Positions 1-7,340 of a stretch of DNA of 37,289 nt are shown in pieces. Made by a program: the position numbers and the translations under genes. Position 1 is the stretch's first letter. Each line of letters opens with the position of its first letter. A model generated the notes under the pieces. That model made no database searches. It was not told where the DNA came from and was given only the letters and a program-made list of their open reading frames with translations. This DNA comes from Lachnospiraceae bacterium (lineage in GTDB: Bacteria; Bacillota; Clostridia; Lachnospirales; Lachnospiraceae), in assembly GCA_024698145.1 (NCBI GenBank), contig JAILRO010000060.1, forward strand, positions 1-37,289, written 5' to 3'.

Positions 1-158
1 GGTCCTCTTTGACCGCCGGTACTTAGTGAGTACGTAGTACGAACTTAGTACCGTTGCGCTCAAAACGGGCGAAAGCTTGCCTGCGTTGGAACTGCAATCA
101 TAAGAGACGCCTTAAAACAATTAGAAGTTTCGCTCGTAAAATTTAACTAAACAGCAAT
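1..158 (+). repeat. Left copy of 158-bp inverted repeat
   Basis: Bases 1-158 match the reverse complement of 37129-37286 with about three substitutions, near 111-113 and at 143. The similarity stops exactly before the stop codon of the four-helix gene at 159. The repeat contains a GTAC-rich imperfect dyad (20-52, arms GGTACT/AGTACC). It codes for nothing obvious. Housekeeping genes lie between the two copies and no transposase is present, so a dispersed intergenic repeat is more likely than transposon ends. Confidence 0.9.
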
Positions 159-590
159 TTAGACGAATTGCTTCATCTCGCACATCAGGTCCTCTTCCGT
201 TTTGATGAGCTTCTTGGCAAGGTGCACACTCTCCGGCGATGCGTCATCATATTTGTTGAGGTACTCGGATACCGATTGGATTCCCATGTTACAACCATCC
301 ATAATAATCTTGGCAATCTGGCTTGCGTCATCTTTGATAAGAAGCTTTGCCTCTGTACTTATCCACGACATTGCAGATGCCATTATATTAGGTTTATCCT
401 CACTTTTACCGTAACGTGCAAGTTGGTCTCCTGTATCCTTCTCCAATCTTTCGTGCTCCATGGTATAACTTTTTAATATATCATCAAGTTTCTCATCCAC
501 CACGTATTCCTTTACCTGCTTCATACTGTTTATAGCCATTTTGCAGCCTTCATTTACCTTATCAAGTAGATTTAGTGTCTGTTCAGTCAT
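159..590 (-). CDS. Small four-helix-bundle (ferritin-like, DUF2383-like) protein
   Basis: A 143-residue soluble protein with no signal peptide, predicted almost entirely helical. Acid/His pairs sit within the helices, for example MEHERLE near residues 44-50 and a C-terminal KTEEDL segment. This resembles small ferritin-like or DUF2383/PA2169-type bundles, but a complete di-iron ligand set cannot be confirmed by eye. A moderate ribosome site (AAGAAGG) precedes the ATG. The stop codon abuts the left inverted repeat. It faces the divergent membrane-protein gene across about 170 bp. Its function is unknown, and the family assignment is by general resemblance only. Confidence 0.6.
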   Translation of the reverse strand: MTEQTLNLLDKVNEGCKMAINSMKQVKEYVVDEKLDDILKSYTMEHERLEKDTGDQLARYGKSEDKPNIMASAMSWISTEAKLLIKDDASQIAKIIMDGCNMGIQSVSEYLNKYDDASPESVHLAKKLIKTEEDLMCEMKQFV

Positions 591-650
591 AAATATAAAC
601 CTTCTTTCTTATTTTTTCTCTATTATGCCCATTATCAGACAATTTATTCC

Positions 651-679
651 TTTACGAAACCTTAATTTTCATGTATAAT
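651..679 (+). promoter_or_regulatory. Candidate sigma-A promoter for the 759-2147 gene
   Basis: TTTACG (651-656) and TATAAT (674-679) are separated by 17 bp and lie 80 bp upstream of the chosen ATG. The -10 is perfect and the -35 matches 4 of 6 positions. Confidence 0.5.
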
Positions 680-758
680 AAATGTACTGTTTTTTGATTA
701 TATTTACTGCGTTTTGCAGACATTTATACATCAGTTGATAACAAAGGGGGCTTTACAC

Positions 759-2147
759 ATGAACAGATCTAACGATAACAGAATTGCACTTTCTGTGGTG
801 GCAACATTAACCTCGGGAATTGCATTGGTCTATACTCTTATTACATTTCAAAAGCAGATATTCCCGGTTGCGGGAGTGAGCATCATTTTTCTTATATGTG
901 CTTACCTGCTCACCCAGAACATCGTCGCGTTCGTTAATATGAAGAACAAGTCGTTAAATGTTCAGATTAAGAACGGTATGGACGACCTCTCGACACAGAT
1001 TGAGGGCATGAGCAGTTCACAGGCACAGCTTGGCAAGGCAACTTATCTTTACACCCGTCAGGCTGCCGAGAATCTTGCAAGTCTTAAGGGCAACTACGTT
1101 GACGGACAAGAAACTCTTGTTAAGAATCTTTCGGTTCTTGCCAATGCTCAGAACAAGTCAACTAAACTCCTTATCAAATACGACCAGAATAATACAACCA
1201 AGTTGATTTCCACAATGAAGGATTTGAGGAATCATTTAAATGAAACTATGACGCAAGGATTTGACCAGATCCAGCCTAACAACGCTGACGTAGTTTCGAT
1301 GTTAGAGAATATTGTTGAATATCTTAAGTCTCAACCGGCCGGAATGGACCAGAGCTTAAGTATGCAGATTAACAATGTCGCTCACGAGTTACAGAACATA
1401 TCAAGTAACATCGCAAGAGTTCAGGCAATGCCAATACCTAACATGATGCAGGGCATGCCGGCACAGCCCGTATATCAAGAGCCTACCTTTATGGAAGAGG
1501 CACCTGCCATGAATGAAGTTCCTGTTACGGAAACTATTCAAGCAGAAGCTCCTGTCGCAGAAGAAATGCCTGTCATGGAAGAAGCACCGATTATGGAGGA
1601 AACTCCTGCTGATGTTCCCGTTACAGATGAGATTCCAACAGATATCCCTATCGCAGAGGAAGCCCAGGTCATGGAAGAAGTTATCCCTGAAGCAACTGAC
1701 GAACCTGTTGTTATGCAGGGTGATATACCTGTGGGACCTGAAGAGGCAGCTATGGACGAAGCAATTGCTGAGATGAATGCAGAGCTTGCCGCCGAGCCCG
1801 AACCGGTTGTTGAGGAAGCTGTAGAAGAAGCTCCTGCAAAAGAAGAACCGTTCACACCGACATTTACAGTTGTCGGTAAGGAAGAGCCGGAAGAACCTGC
1901 TGCTGAACCTGAGATTGCCGAAGCAGCTCCTGAACCTGCAACTCCAACTGTTGGTGATGTGAGCGATCCTAACAAACAGTTATCAGCAGATGAGATTGCA
2001 GCACTTTTTGCAGCTGCCGATCCTGCTCCTAAGAAGGAAGAGCCGGCACCTGAACCTGTCGCTCCTGCTCCAACCCCGGTTTCAGATGACCCTAACAAAC
2101 AGTTATCACCTGATGAGATTGCAGCACTCTTTGCATCAATCGGATAA
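759..2147 (+). CDS. Membrane protein with coiled coil, Pro/Glu-rich stalk and two C-terminal FliM-like motifs
   Basis: A 462-residue protein of unrecognised family. The ATG at 759 follows AAAGGGGG at the right spacing; an in-frame TTG at 714 lacks such a site. Two membrane helices lie near residues 9-29 and 35-56. A helical, probably coiled-coil region follows (60-225), then a long acidic Pro/Glu/Ala region (235-400). The C-terminus carries DPNKQLSADEIAALFA (403-418) and a near-exact copy (444-459), the second ending two residues before the stop. The LSxDEIxALF core resembles the N-terminal LSQDEIDALL segment of the flagellar switch proteins FliM and FliY, which binds CheY-P. An adaptor or scaffold role is inference. 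A hairpin terminator follows the gene. Confidence 0.8.
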   Translation: MNRSNDNRIALSVVATLTSGIALVYTLITFQKQIFPVAGVSIIFLICAYLLTQNIVAFVNMKNKSLNVQIKNGMDDLSTQIEGMSSSQAQLGKATYLYTRQAAENLASLKGNYVDGQETLVKNLSVLANAQNKSTKLLIKYDQNNTTKLISTMKDLRNHLNETMTQGFDQIQPNNADVVSMLENIVEYLKSQPAGMDQSLSMQINNVAHELQNISSNIARVQAMPIPNMMQGMPAQPVYQEPTFMEEAPAMNEVPVTETIQAEAPVAEEMPVMEEAPIMEETPADVPVTDEIPTDIPIAEEAQVMEEVIPEATDEPVVMQGDIPVGPEEAAMDEAIAEMNAELAAEPEPVVEEAVEEAPAKEEPFTPTFTVVGKEEPEEPAAEPEIAEAAPEPATPTVGDVSDPNKQLSADEIAALFAAADPAPKKEEPAPEPVAPAPTPVSDDPNKQLSPDEIAALFASIG

Positions 2148-2150
2148 TAT

Positions 2151-2184
2151 AAAAATAGCAGTGGATATTTCCACTGCTATTTTT
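2151..2184. terminator. Bidirectional intrinsic terminator between convergent genes
   Basis: A perfect 14-bp stem (2151-2164 with 2171-2184) has a six-base loop. It starts with a run of A and ends with a run of T, so it can serve both the gene ending at 2147 and the CAP gene ending at 2197. Confidence 0.9.
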
Positions 2185-2196
2185 CTTTGTCATACA

Positions 2197-3132
2197 TTAC
2201 TTCGTTTTAGCCGATGCTTTCTTCCACGCACCATATAAAATCTCATTTTCACTGTAAGAGAAAGCTCTGATTCTTACATAATATTTCTTATTTGACTTAA
2301 GCTTTTTGTTCTTATACTTCTTAATAACCATTTTCTTTCCTGTCGATGCAATATTATAAGTATCTGCTTTCTTGTAATTCTTTTTCGCAGATATCTGAAT
2401 CTGATACCCATCAACATTTGCCTTTTTCCAGACAAGGGTAAGCTTCTTCTTTCCTCTTACAACTTTAACCCCAGCTACCTTGGACGGTTTTGCAACCGCA
2501 CCGTCATCAGTATCCTCCGATGTATTATCTGTCTTTTTCTGCTCTGTGGATTTCTCTGTTGTTTCTTCCTTAGATTCCACACCCTTTAATAATTTGGTTT
2601 CTCCGGAAGTATTAAGTGCGACTTGATATGTTGCGTTTCCGCTTGCCGGCTCCTTAACACTCTCCGCTTTGTCAAATCCAAAACACTGCACCCAGTAAAA
2701 GGAACCATTAAGTTCCATACAGCCTATTCCGATTGAATTATAACTCTTGTCAAGAATATTTTCTTTATGTCCCTGCGAGTTCATCCAGGCGTTCATAACC
2801 GCTGTAGGATTTCTCTGTCCCCACGCTATATTCTCTCCAAACATCTTTTTGTTCAAACTAAAACATGACTCACCATTAGGTCTTGTATGGTCAAATGATA
2901 CCGTTGTTTCCGCAGCACGCGCCATTGCAGTTTCCAAGAGACTTGCATCCATTTCCACAGAAGGAACTCCTGCAGATGCTCGCTCCTTATTGACAAGTTC
3001 CAACACCTTAAATGCGTAATCGTATCTGACCTTTCCGGTTATTTCCTTATTGTTGGCAGCTTTAACATTAACTACCGGTGACAAAACCATAATCATCGCT
3101 AACGCCATGATTAATCTCGACATTCTCTTCAT
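2197..3132 (-). CDS. Secreted CAP/SCP-domain protein with C-terminal fibronectin-III-like domain
   Basis: A 311-residue exported protein. A signal peptide (about 1-25, ending NVKA) is followed by a CAP (YkwD-like SCP/PR1) domain at about 43-155. The CAP signatures are SFDHTRP, FGENIAWG and SQGHKENIL, which supply the conserved His/Glu residues. A Thr/Glu/Lys-rich linker (about 180-215) leads to a C-terminal domain with the beta pattern of an Fn3 module (LTLVWKKANVDGYQIQIS and KYYVRIRAFS). An AGGAGG site precedes the ATG. Bacterial CAP proteins are usually extracellular and their biochemical activity is mostly unknown. It is transcribed divergently from the serine hydrolase at 3292. Confidence 0.9.
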   Translation of the reverse strand: MKRMSRLIMALAMIMVLSPVVNVKAANNKEITGKVRYDYAFKVLELVNKERASAGVPSVEMDASLLETAMARAAETTVSFDHTRPNGESCFSLNKKMFGENIAWGQRNPTAVMNAWMNSQGHKENILDKSYNSIGIGCMELNGSFYWVQCFGFDKAESVKEPASGNATYQVALNTSGETKLLKGVESKEETTEKSTEQKKTDNTSEDTDDGAVAKPSKVAGVKVVRGKKKLTLVWKKANVDGYQIQISAKKNYKKADTYNIASTGKKMVIKKYKNKKLKSNKKYYVRIRAFSYSENEILYGAWKKASAKTK

Positions 3133-3230
3133 AACACTCCTCCTGTATATTAGATATTTTCGATACCAACCCTACCCTTTAAAAATAACACAAAATGCCT
3201 TATTTTACAATGTTTGCCTACAAAAACAAC

Positions 3231-3259
3231 TTGCCAACATTAACCATTTTCATTATAAT
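3231..3259 (+). promoter_or_regulatory. Promoter of the serine hydrolase gene
   Basis: TTGCCA (3231-3236) and TATAAT (3254-3259) are separated by exactly 17 bp, about 32 bp upstream of the ATG at 3292. This is a near-consensus sigma-A promoter. Confidence 0.75.
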
Positions 3260-3291
3260 TATCACAGTTTTTGAAAGGGAGACTCTCACAT

Positions 3292-4407
3292 ATGGATAAA
3301 CCAAAAAGAAACAATCTTCTTCCCTCAGACACAAAAATAATCGTACTCGGCTCGTTAGCGGTAATACTTATAGTTCTTGTATTATCGATACTCTTTCCCA
3401 ACGCTTCAAAAAAAGGGGAAGAAACAACCACAGAAGCCGCTACTACTGAAACAACCGTATCGGAAAAACTTCCTATGGGTTGGCAGGAAATTGACGGTGC
3501 CGAAAGGTACGTTCGTGCAGACGGAAAGATTGCAAAAAGTCAGTGGGTTGGCAACTATTATGTAGGTTCAACAGGCGCAAAATTTACTTGCGCCATAACC
3601 CCTGACGGCAAATATGTGGGATACGACGGTCTTGTCAACGACTCCGCCGGAATTACCGGAAGTCACTCCGGTCTTAACTCTCTTAAAAAAACTCTTGAAG
3701 ACACTGTTTCAGATTACCGCGGAACATGGTCTATCTATGTTAAGGACATCGGACACAACGAGTTTCTTCTAATCAACAACGTTCAACATTTTTCCGCCAG
3801 TTTAATAAAACTTTATTGCGCAGGTGCTGCATTTGAACTTATGGACGAAGGCAAACTTGAAAGAACCGACAAAGTCGACAACCTTATGTACCAGATGATT
3901 TCTGTAAGTGATAATGACGCATTTAATCTTATGGTTAGACAATGTGACGAGAATTACAACGCTGTAAACGGTTGCAAAGTCATTCAGCATTTTATAGACC
4001 GCGAGGGTTTTACCGACACAACCATTACCACAATGTTAATTCCAACCAAATACCCTTTTCCATCCTCACCCGGCCGTAATTATACGACTGTTGCGGATTG
4101 CGGAAAAATACTTGAAAAAATATACAAAAAACAACTTGTAAACCCTAAAGTATCTGATGAGCTTTTGGAACTTTTGCTTAACCAGCAACACATTAACAAA
4201 ATACCGGCAGGACTTCCCGAAGGTACCAAATGCGCCAATAAAACAGGCGACACCGATGATGCTCAACACGATGCCGCCATTGTCTATTCTCCCGGAGGAG
4301 ACTATATAATTGTTGTAATGAGCAGCAACTGCGGTGCTGCAATCCCTAACATTCAGAATATTTCTTCTATAGTGTATGATTACTTCAATAAGACTACTTC
4401 ACAGTAA
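3292..4407 (+). CDS. Membrane-tethered serine hydrolase of the class A beta-lactamase/transpeptidase fold
   Basis: A 371-residue protein. The ATG at 3292 is preceded by GAAAGGGAG. A short basic N-terminus and one membrane helix (15-36) are followed by a Thr/Glu linker. A Trp/Tyr/Gly-rich segment (62-112, GWQEIDGAERYV and SQWVGNYYVGSTG) resembles cell-wall-binding repeats. A beta-lactamase-like domain follows, with the three classical motifs: SLIK (Ser170, Lys173), SDN (206-208) and KTG (317-319). A clear omega-loop ExxxN general base was not found, so true beta-lactamase activity is doubtful. A penicillin-recognising peptidase or accessory hydrolase at the outer membrane face is more likely. 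The 3' end overlaps that of the convergent gene by 14 bp. Confidence 0.85.
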   Translation: MDKPKRNNLLPSDTKIIVLGSLAVILIVLVLSILFPNASKKGEETTTEAATTETTVSEKLPMGWQEIDGAERYVRADGKIAKSQWVGNYYVGSTGAKFTCAITPDGKYVGYDGLVNDSAGITGSHSGLNSLKKTLEDTVSDYRGTWSIYVKDIGHNEFLLINNVQHFSASLIKLYCAGAAFELMDEGKLERTDKVDNLMYQMISVSDNDAFNLMVRQCDENYNAVNGCKVIQHFIDREGFTDTTITTMLIPTKYPFPSSPGRNYTTVADCGKILEKIYKKQLVNPKVSDELLELLLNQQHINKIPAGLPEGTKCANKTGDTDDAQHDAAIVYSPGGDYIIVVMSSNCGAAIPNIQNISSIVYDYFNKTTSQ

Positions 4408-5647
4408 GCTTAGTCTTCTTCTTAGCCTTAGCCGACCTTGACTTATCAATGAGCTTCTTGACTTTATCTTTCTTTCCGGCAATCTTGATTGTAAGCTTCT
4501 TCGAGTTTGTATCGAATGCATTCTTACCAATCTTGCTAACCTTCTTGGACTTGATAGTAATCGTCTTAAGCTTCTTAGAATTGTAGAATGCTTTCTTACC
4601 GATAGTTGTGATATCTGCCTTGATAACAACAGATTCTAATTTCTTGTTATTGGCAAATGCTGAAGCTGCAATCTCTTTGACAGGATATTTCTTGCCGAGA
4701 ATCTTAATACTCTTCTCAACCGTTGCTTTCTTAGTAGAAGCACATTTCGTAACTACGATATATGCTTTCTTTTTCTTTCCTTTGCCCTTATATACAACCT
4801 TATAGCTTATAGGACCATTTGATGTAGGTGTTATATAACCATCTTCAAGAATAGCGTTCTTAATCGCTTCCTTTGGAATTGAAAGTGCAATTGACTCTTC
4901 GCCCGGACCCGGATATGCAATATCAACATCGATAATAAGTCCGTCCTTGCTCTCTGCGTGAACCCATGCTCCCGTATCCTTTGTTATATAATAATATATT
5001 GTTGCGTAATCCGGAGTTGAATCATCCTCTTCTTCAAAGTCATCTTCTTCTCCATCGTCCTCATCGTCCTCATCATCCTCGTCATCCTCGTCCTCTGAAT
5101 CGTCATCAGTGATAATGATTGGAATATCTGCCTTAAAGACATAACAGTTAAACTCTGTATCCGCACCAGTATGACTGTTGCTGACAAACACCGTAGCCTC
5201 ACCGTCATAAGCGTATGTTGCACCGTCAACAATCTTTGTCTCGACACCGTTCTCCACAAGTGTCTTACCTATTCCCTGAAGATCCTCCGGATCTGTCGGA
5301 TACTTATACCAGGTGCCTCCGTCTTTGTAGTATGTAACCTTCTCCTTTAAGTCTGTGTAATAATCCGTCCATTCCCCACTGTCTGGATCCTCTGACGATA
5401 TATTCTTGATATTATTCTTCTTATCAAGTTCCACCTTCTCATAGAGAATCGTCTCGTTCTCAGCACTTATAGAATATTCCAGAAACAATAACTGATTGGC
5501 ATCAAACGCGTTAAATGCAGCCTGAAGTGTAGCCTTGGGATCCGGCGTATCGGCCTTAACAACCGAAGGCTTTGTTGTAAGCACAAGCGCAGATACCAAA
5601 ACAAAGGACAATACAGTCCTTAAAACCTTAGAAAACTCTCTTTTCAT
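4394..5647 (-). CDS. Secreted protein with acidic tract and C-terminal Lys-rich LRR_5 module
   Basis: A 417-residue exported protein. The ATG at 5647 is chosen because GAGGAGG lies about 9 bp upstream; the in-frame ATG at 5665 overlaps that site. A signal peptide (1-33, ending VVKA) precedes a beta-rich region (40-260) vaguely like LolA/LppX-type lipoprotein folds but not assignable. An almost pure Asp/Glu run lies at 181-210. Residues about 318-390 form BspA-type LRR_5 repeats (VKEIAASAFANNKKLESV, TTIGKKAFYNSKKLKTI, SKIGKNAF), followed by a very basic tail (391-417). The same tail design ends the proteins at 11852 and 26685. Its function is unknown. Confidence 0.8.
   Translation of the reverse strand: MKREFSKVLRTVLSFVLVSALVLTTKPSVVKADTPDPKATLQAAFNAFDANQLLFLEYSISAENETILYEKVELDKKNNIKNISSEDPDSGEWTDYYTDLKEKVTYYKDGGTWYKYPTDPEDLQGIGKTLVENGVETKIVDGATYAYDGEATVFVSNSHTGADTEFNCYVFKADIPIIITDDDSEDEDDEDDEDDEDDGEEDDFEEEDDSTPDYATIYYYITKDTGAWVHAESKDGLIIDVDIAYPGPGEESIALSIPKEAIKNAILEDGYITPTSNGPISYKVVYKGKGKKKKAYIVVTKCASTKKATVEKSIKILGKKYPVKEIAASAFANNKKLESVVIKADITTIGKKAFYNSKKLKTITIKSKKVSKIGKNAFDTNSKKLTIKIAGKKDKVKKLIDKSRSAKAKKKTKLTVK
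5053..5097 (-). repeat. 9-bp-period repeat encoding the Asp/Glu run
   Basis: About five units of a 9-bp repeat (plus-strand unit CATCGTCCT and variants) encode repeated Glu-Asp-Asp in the secreted protein. Such a tract could change length by slippage in steps of three codons without breaking the frame. Confidence 0.7.
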
Positions 5648-5678
5648 ACATTGTAACCTCCTCATTTAAGATACTGTA

Positions 5679-5707
5679 ATTTTACCACATTTTACCTAAT
5701 TCAGCAA
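5679..5707 (-). promoter_or_regulatory. Promoter of the LRR-tailed secreted protein gene
   Basis: Read on the minus strand, TTGCTG (5707-5702) and TAAAAT (5684-5679) are separated by 17 bp, about 32 bp upstream of the ATG at 5647. Confidence 0.6.
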
Positions 5708-5749
5708 CATAATTCACCCCTTAACACCCTATCATTTACCGACGGAAAG

Positions 5750-5758
5750 TGTTATAAT
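5750..5758 (+). promoter_or_regulatory. Extended -10 promoter for the Nudix gene
   Basis: TGTTATAAT is a perfect -10 hexamer with an extended TGn element, 36 bp upstream of the ATG at 5795. No good -35 was seen at 16-18 bp, which is usual for extended -10 promoters. Confidence 0.5.
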
Positions 5759-5794
5759 ATCCTTGCGTAAAGTTTGACCAATGAGGAGGTAACT

Positions 5795-6331
5795 ATGGAA
5801 CCTGTTAAACGTCTGAAAAGAGAGTTACGTGCCGAGGGCACAGTTATAAAACTGTACAAAGATACAGTAGAAGTTGCCGGCAAAACTGCCGAGTGGGACT
5901 ACATTCATCATGATGGTGCAGCCGCTGTTGTTGCGGTAAATGATTCCGGAAAACTACTTATGGTTCGTCAATACCGAAATGCTCTTGACCGCTTCACTCT
6001 TGAACTTCCGGCAGGCAAACTTGATTCCCCCGACGAACCGACTCTTGAATGTGCAATGAGGGAATTAGAAGAAGAAACCGGCTACAGAGCAGGCAAATCA
6101 GAATACCTGCTTACCGTCAATACAACCGTCGCCTTCTGCAATGAGAAGATTGACATTTATCTTGCCACGGACCTTGAAAAGACCGAACAACATCTTGATC
6201 CTGACGAAGAGATTAATGTAGAAGAATGGGAAGTTTCAGACCTAAAGAAACTTATTTACGAAGGTAAGATCACCGACGGCAAGACTGTCGCCGGCATCAT
6301 GACATACGCCGAGAAATTCGGAATTATTTAA
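5795..6331 (+). CDS. nudF: Nudix hydrolase, probable ADP-ribose pyrophosphatase
   Basis: A 178-residue cytosolic protein. The ATG at 5795 has GAGGAGG at the right distance. Family enzymes split ADP-ribose and related nucleotide sugars into AMP and a phosphosugar. The Nudix box spans Gly74-Tyr97, with the metal-binding core RELEEETGY intact (89-97). The preceding LELPAGKLD is typical of the ADP-ribose subfamily. The spacing between the first Gly and the RE core is one residue longer than the textbook pattern. The length fits the B. subtilis NudF class. The 3' end overlaps uppP by 8 bp on the opposite strand. Confidence 0.9.
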   Translation: MEPVKRLKRELRAEGTVIKLYKDTVEVAGKTAEWDYIHHDGAAAVVAVNDSGKLLMVRQYRNALDRFTLELPAGKLDSPDEPTLECAMRELEEETGYRAGKSEYLLTVNTTVAFCNEKIDIYLATDLEKTEQHLDPDEEINVEEWEVSDLKKLIYEGKITDGKTVAGIMTYAEKFGII

Positions 6332-7220
6332 TAAATAAGAAATAGATAAGCACGAGCACACCAAGGGCGATTCGGTACCAGCCGAACACCTTGAAATCGT
6401 GCTTTTTTATATATCCCATAAGGAACTTAATGGAAAAATATGAAACACCGAAGGCTACAGCCATTCCGAGCAATAATACAAAAAACTCCGAGCCGGTGAA
6501 CACAAATCCAAACTTAAGCAACTTCACAAGACTTGCACCAAACATAATCGGAATGCCGAGGAAGAAAGTAAACTCCGCAGCAACCTCTCTTGAAGCACCA
6601 ATCAGTATTCCACCGATAATTGTTGAACCGGAACGTGATGTACCCGGAATCAAAGCAAGAATCTGGAACACACCAATAAGTATTGCAGTCTTGAATGTCA
6701 TATCCTCAAGACTTGTTATTCTCGGGCGACGTCTCGCATTAAACGTCTCAAGAACAATGAATATTACACCATATACAATAAGAGCAATTGATACAACTGT
6801 CGGATTATAGAAATGTTCCTCCATATAATCATCAAACTTGATTCCCATAACAGCAGCAGGAATACATGCTACGACAATCTTAACCCAAAGAGCAAGTGTA
6901 TCCATATAACAATACTTGTCGCAGAAGTTCTGAAAACTCTTCATAAAACCGCTTTCAGCCTTATTCACAAACCAGCTACTCTGCGGGGCTTTCTTCGCGG
7001 TATGAAACGGCCACAACTTACCCCAGAATAGAACAACAACCGCCATAATCGCGCCTAGCTGAATAACCACATCAAACATCTCCATGAAAGCATCACTCTG
7101 CTCCATCTTAAGAAACTCATTAACAAGGATAAGATGTCCGGTACTGCTTATCGGCAGCCACTCCGTTATTCCCTCAACAACTCCAAGTATTATAACCTTA
7201 ATCCACTCTATGAAAGACAT
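6324..7220 (-). CDS. uppP: Undecaprenyl-diphosphatase UppP (BacA)
   Basis: A 298-residue integral membrane enzyme that removes one phosphate from undecaprenyl pyrophosphate, recycling the lipid carrier for peptidoglycan and wall polymer synthesis. The ATG at 7220 follows AGGAGA; an in-frame ATG at 7244 lacks a site. Signature 1 ([15 protein letters not shown], residues 15-29) and the PGTSRSGST motif are both intact, with about eight hydrophobic segments. Loss or excess of this family alters bacitracin tolerance, but this copy looks like the housekeeping gene. Confidence 0.97.
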   Translation of the reverse strand: MSFIEWIKVIILGVVEGITEWLPISSTGHLILVNEFLKMEQSDAFMEMFDVVIQLGAIMAVVVLFWGKLWPFHTAKKAPQSSWFVNKAESGFMKSFQNFCDKYCYMDTLALWVKIVVACIPAAVMGIKFDDYMEEHFYNPTVVSIALIVYGVIFIVLETFNARRRPRITSLEDMTFKTAILIGVFQILALIPGTSRSGSTIIGGILIGASREVAAEFTFFLGIPIMFGASLVKLLKFGFVFTGSEFFVLLLGMAVAFGVSYFSIKFLMGYIKKHDFKVFGWYRIALGVLVLIYFLFIK

Positions 7221-7340
7221 ACTCAATCTCCTATCGACAATCAAACAATTTCAACCACGGTTAAAAATCAACCGTTACCGATTACATTTACATAGTAGCA
7301 TATAGCCCTCGAAAAATCAAACTTGATACACGGTGTTGCC

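Noticed and set aside
1538-2098. Long Ser/Ala/Gly-rich open frame on the minus strand
   Set aside because: It is the complement of the Pro/Glu/Ala-rich stalk of the gene at 759-2147. It has no ribosome site and its composition follows from the sense codons.
3292-4407. Beta-lactamase antibiotic resistance gene
   Set aside because: The fold motifs are present but the omega-loop Glu was not found and the protein is membrane-tethered with a wall-binding-like segment, so resistance is not supported.
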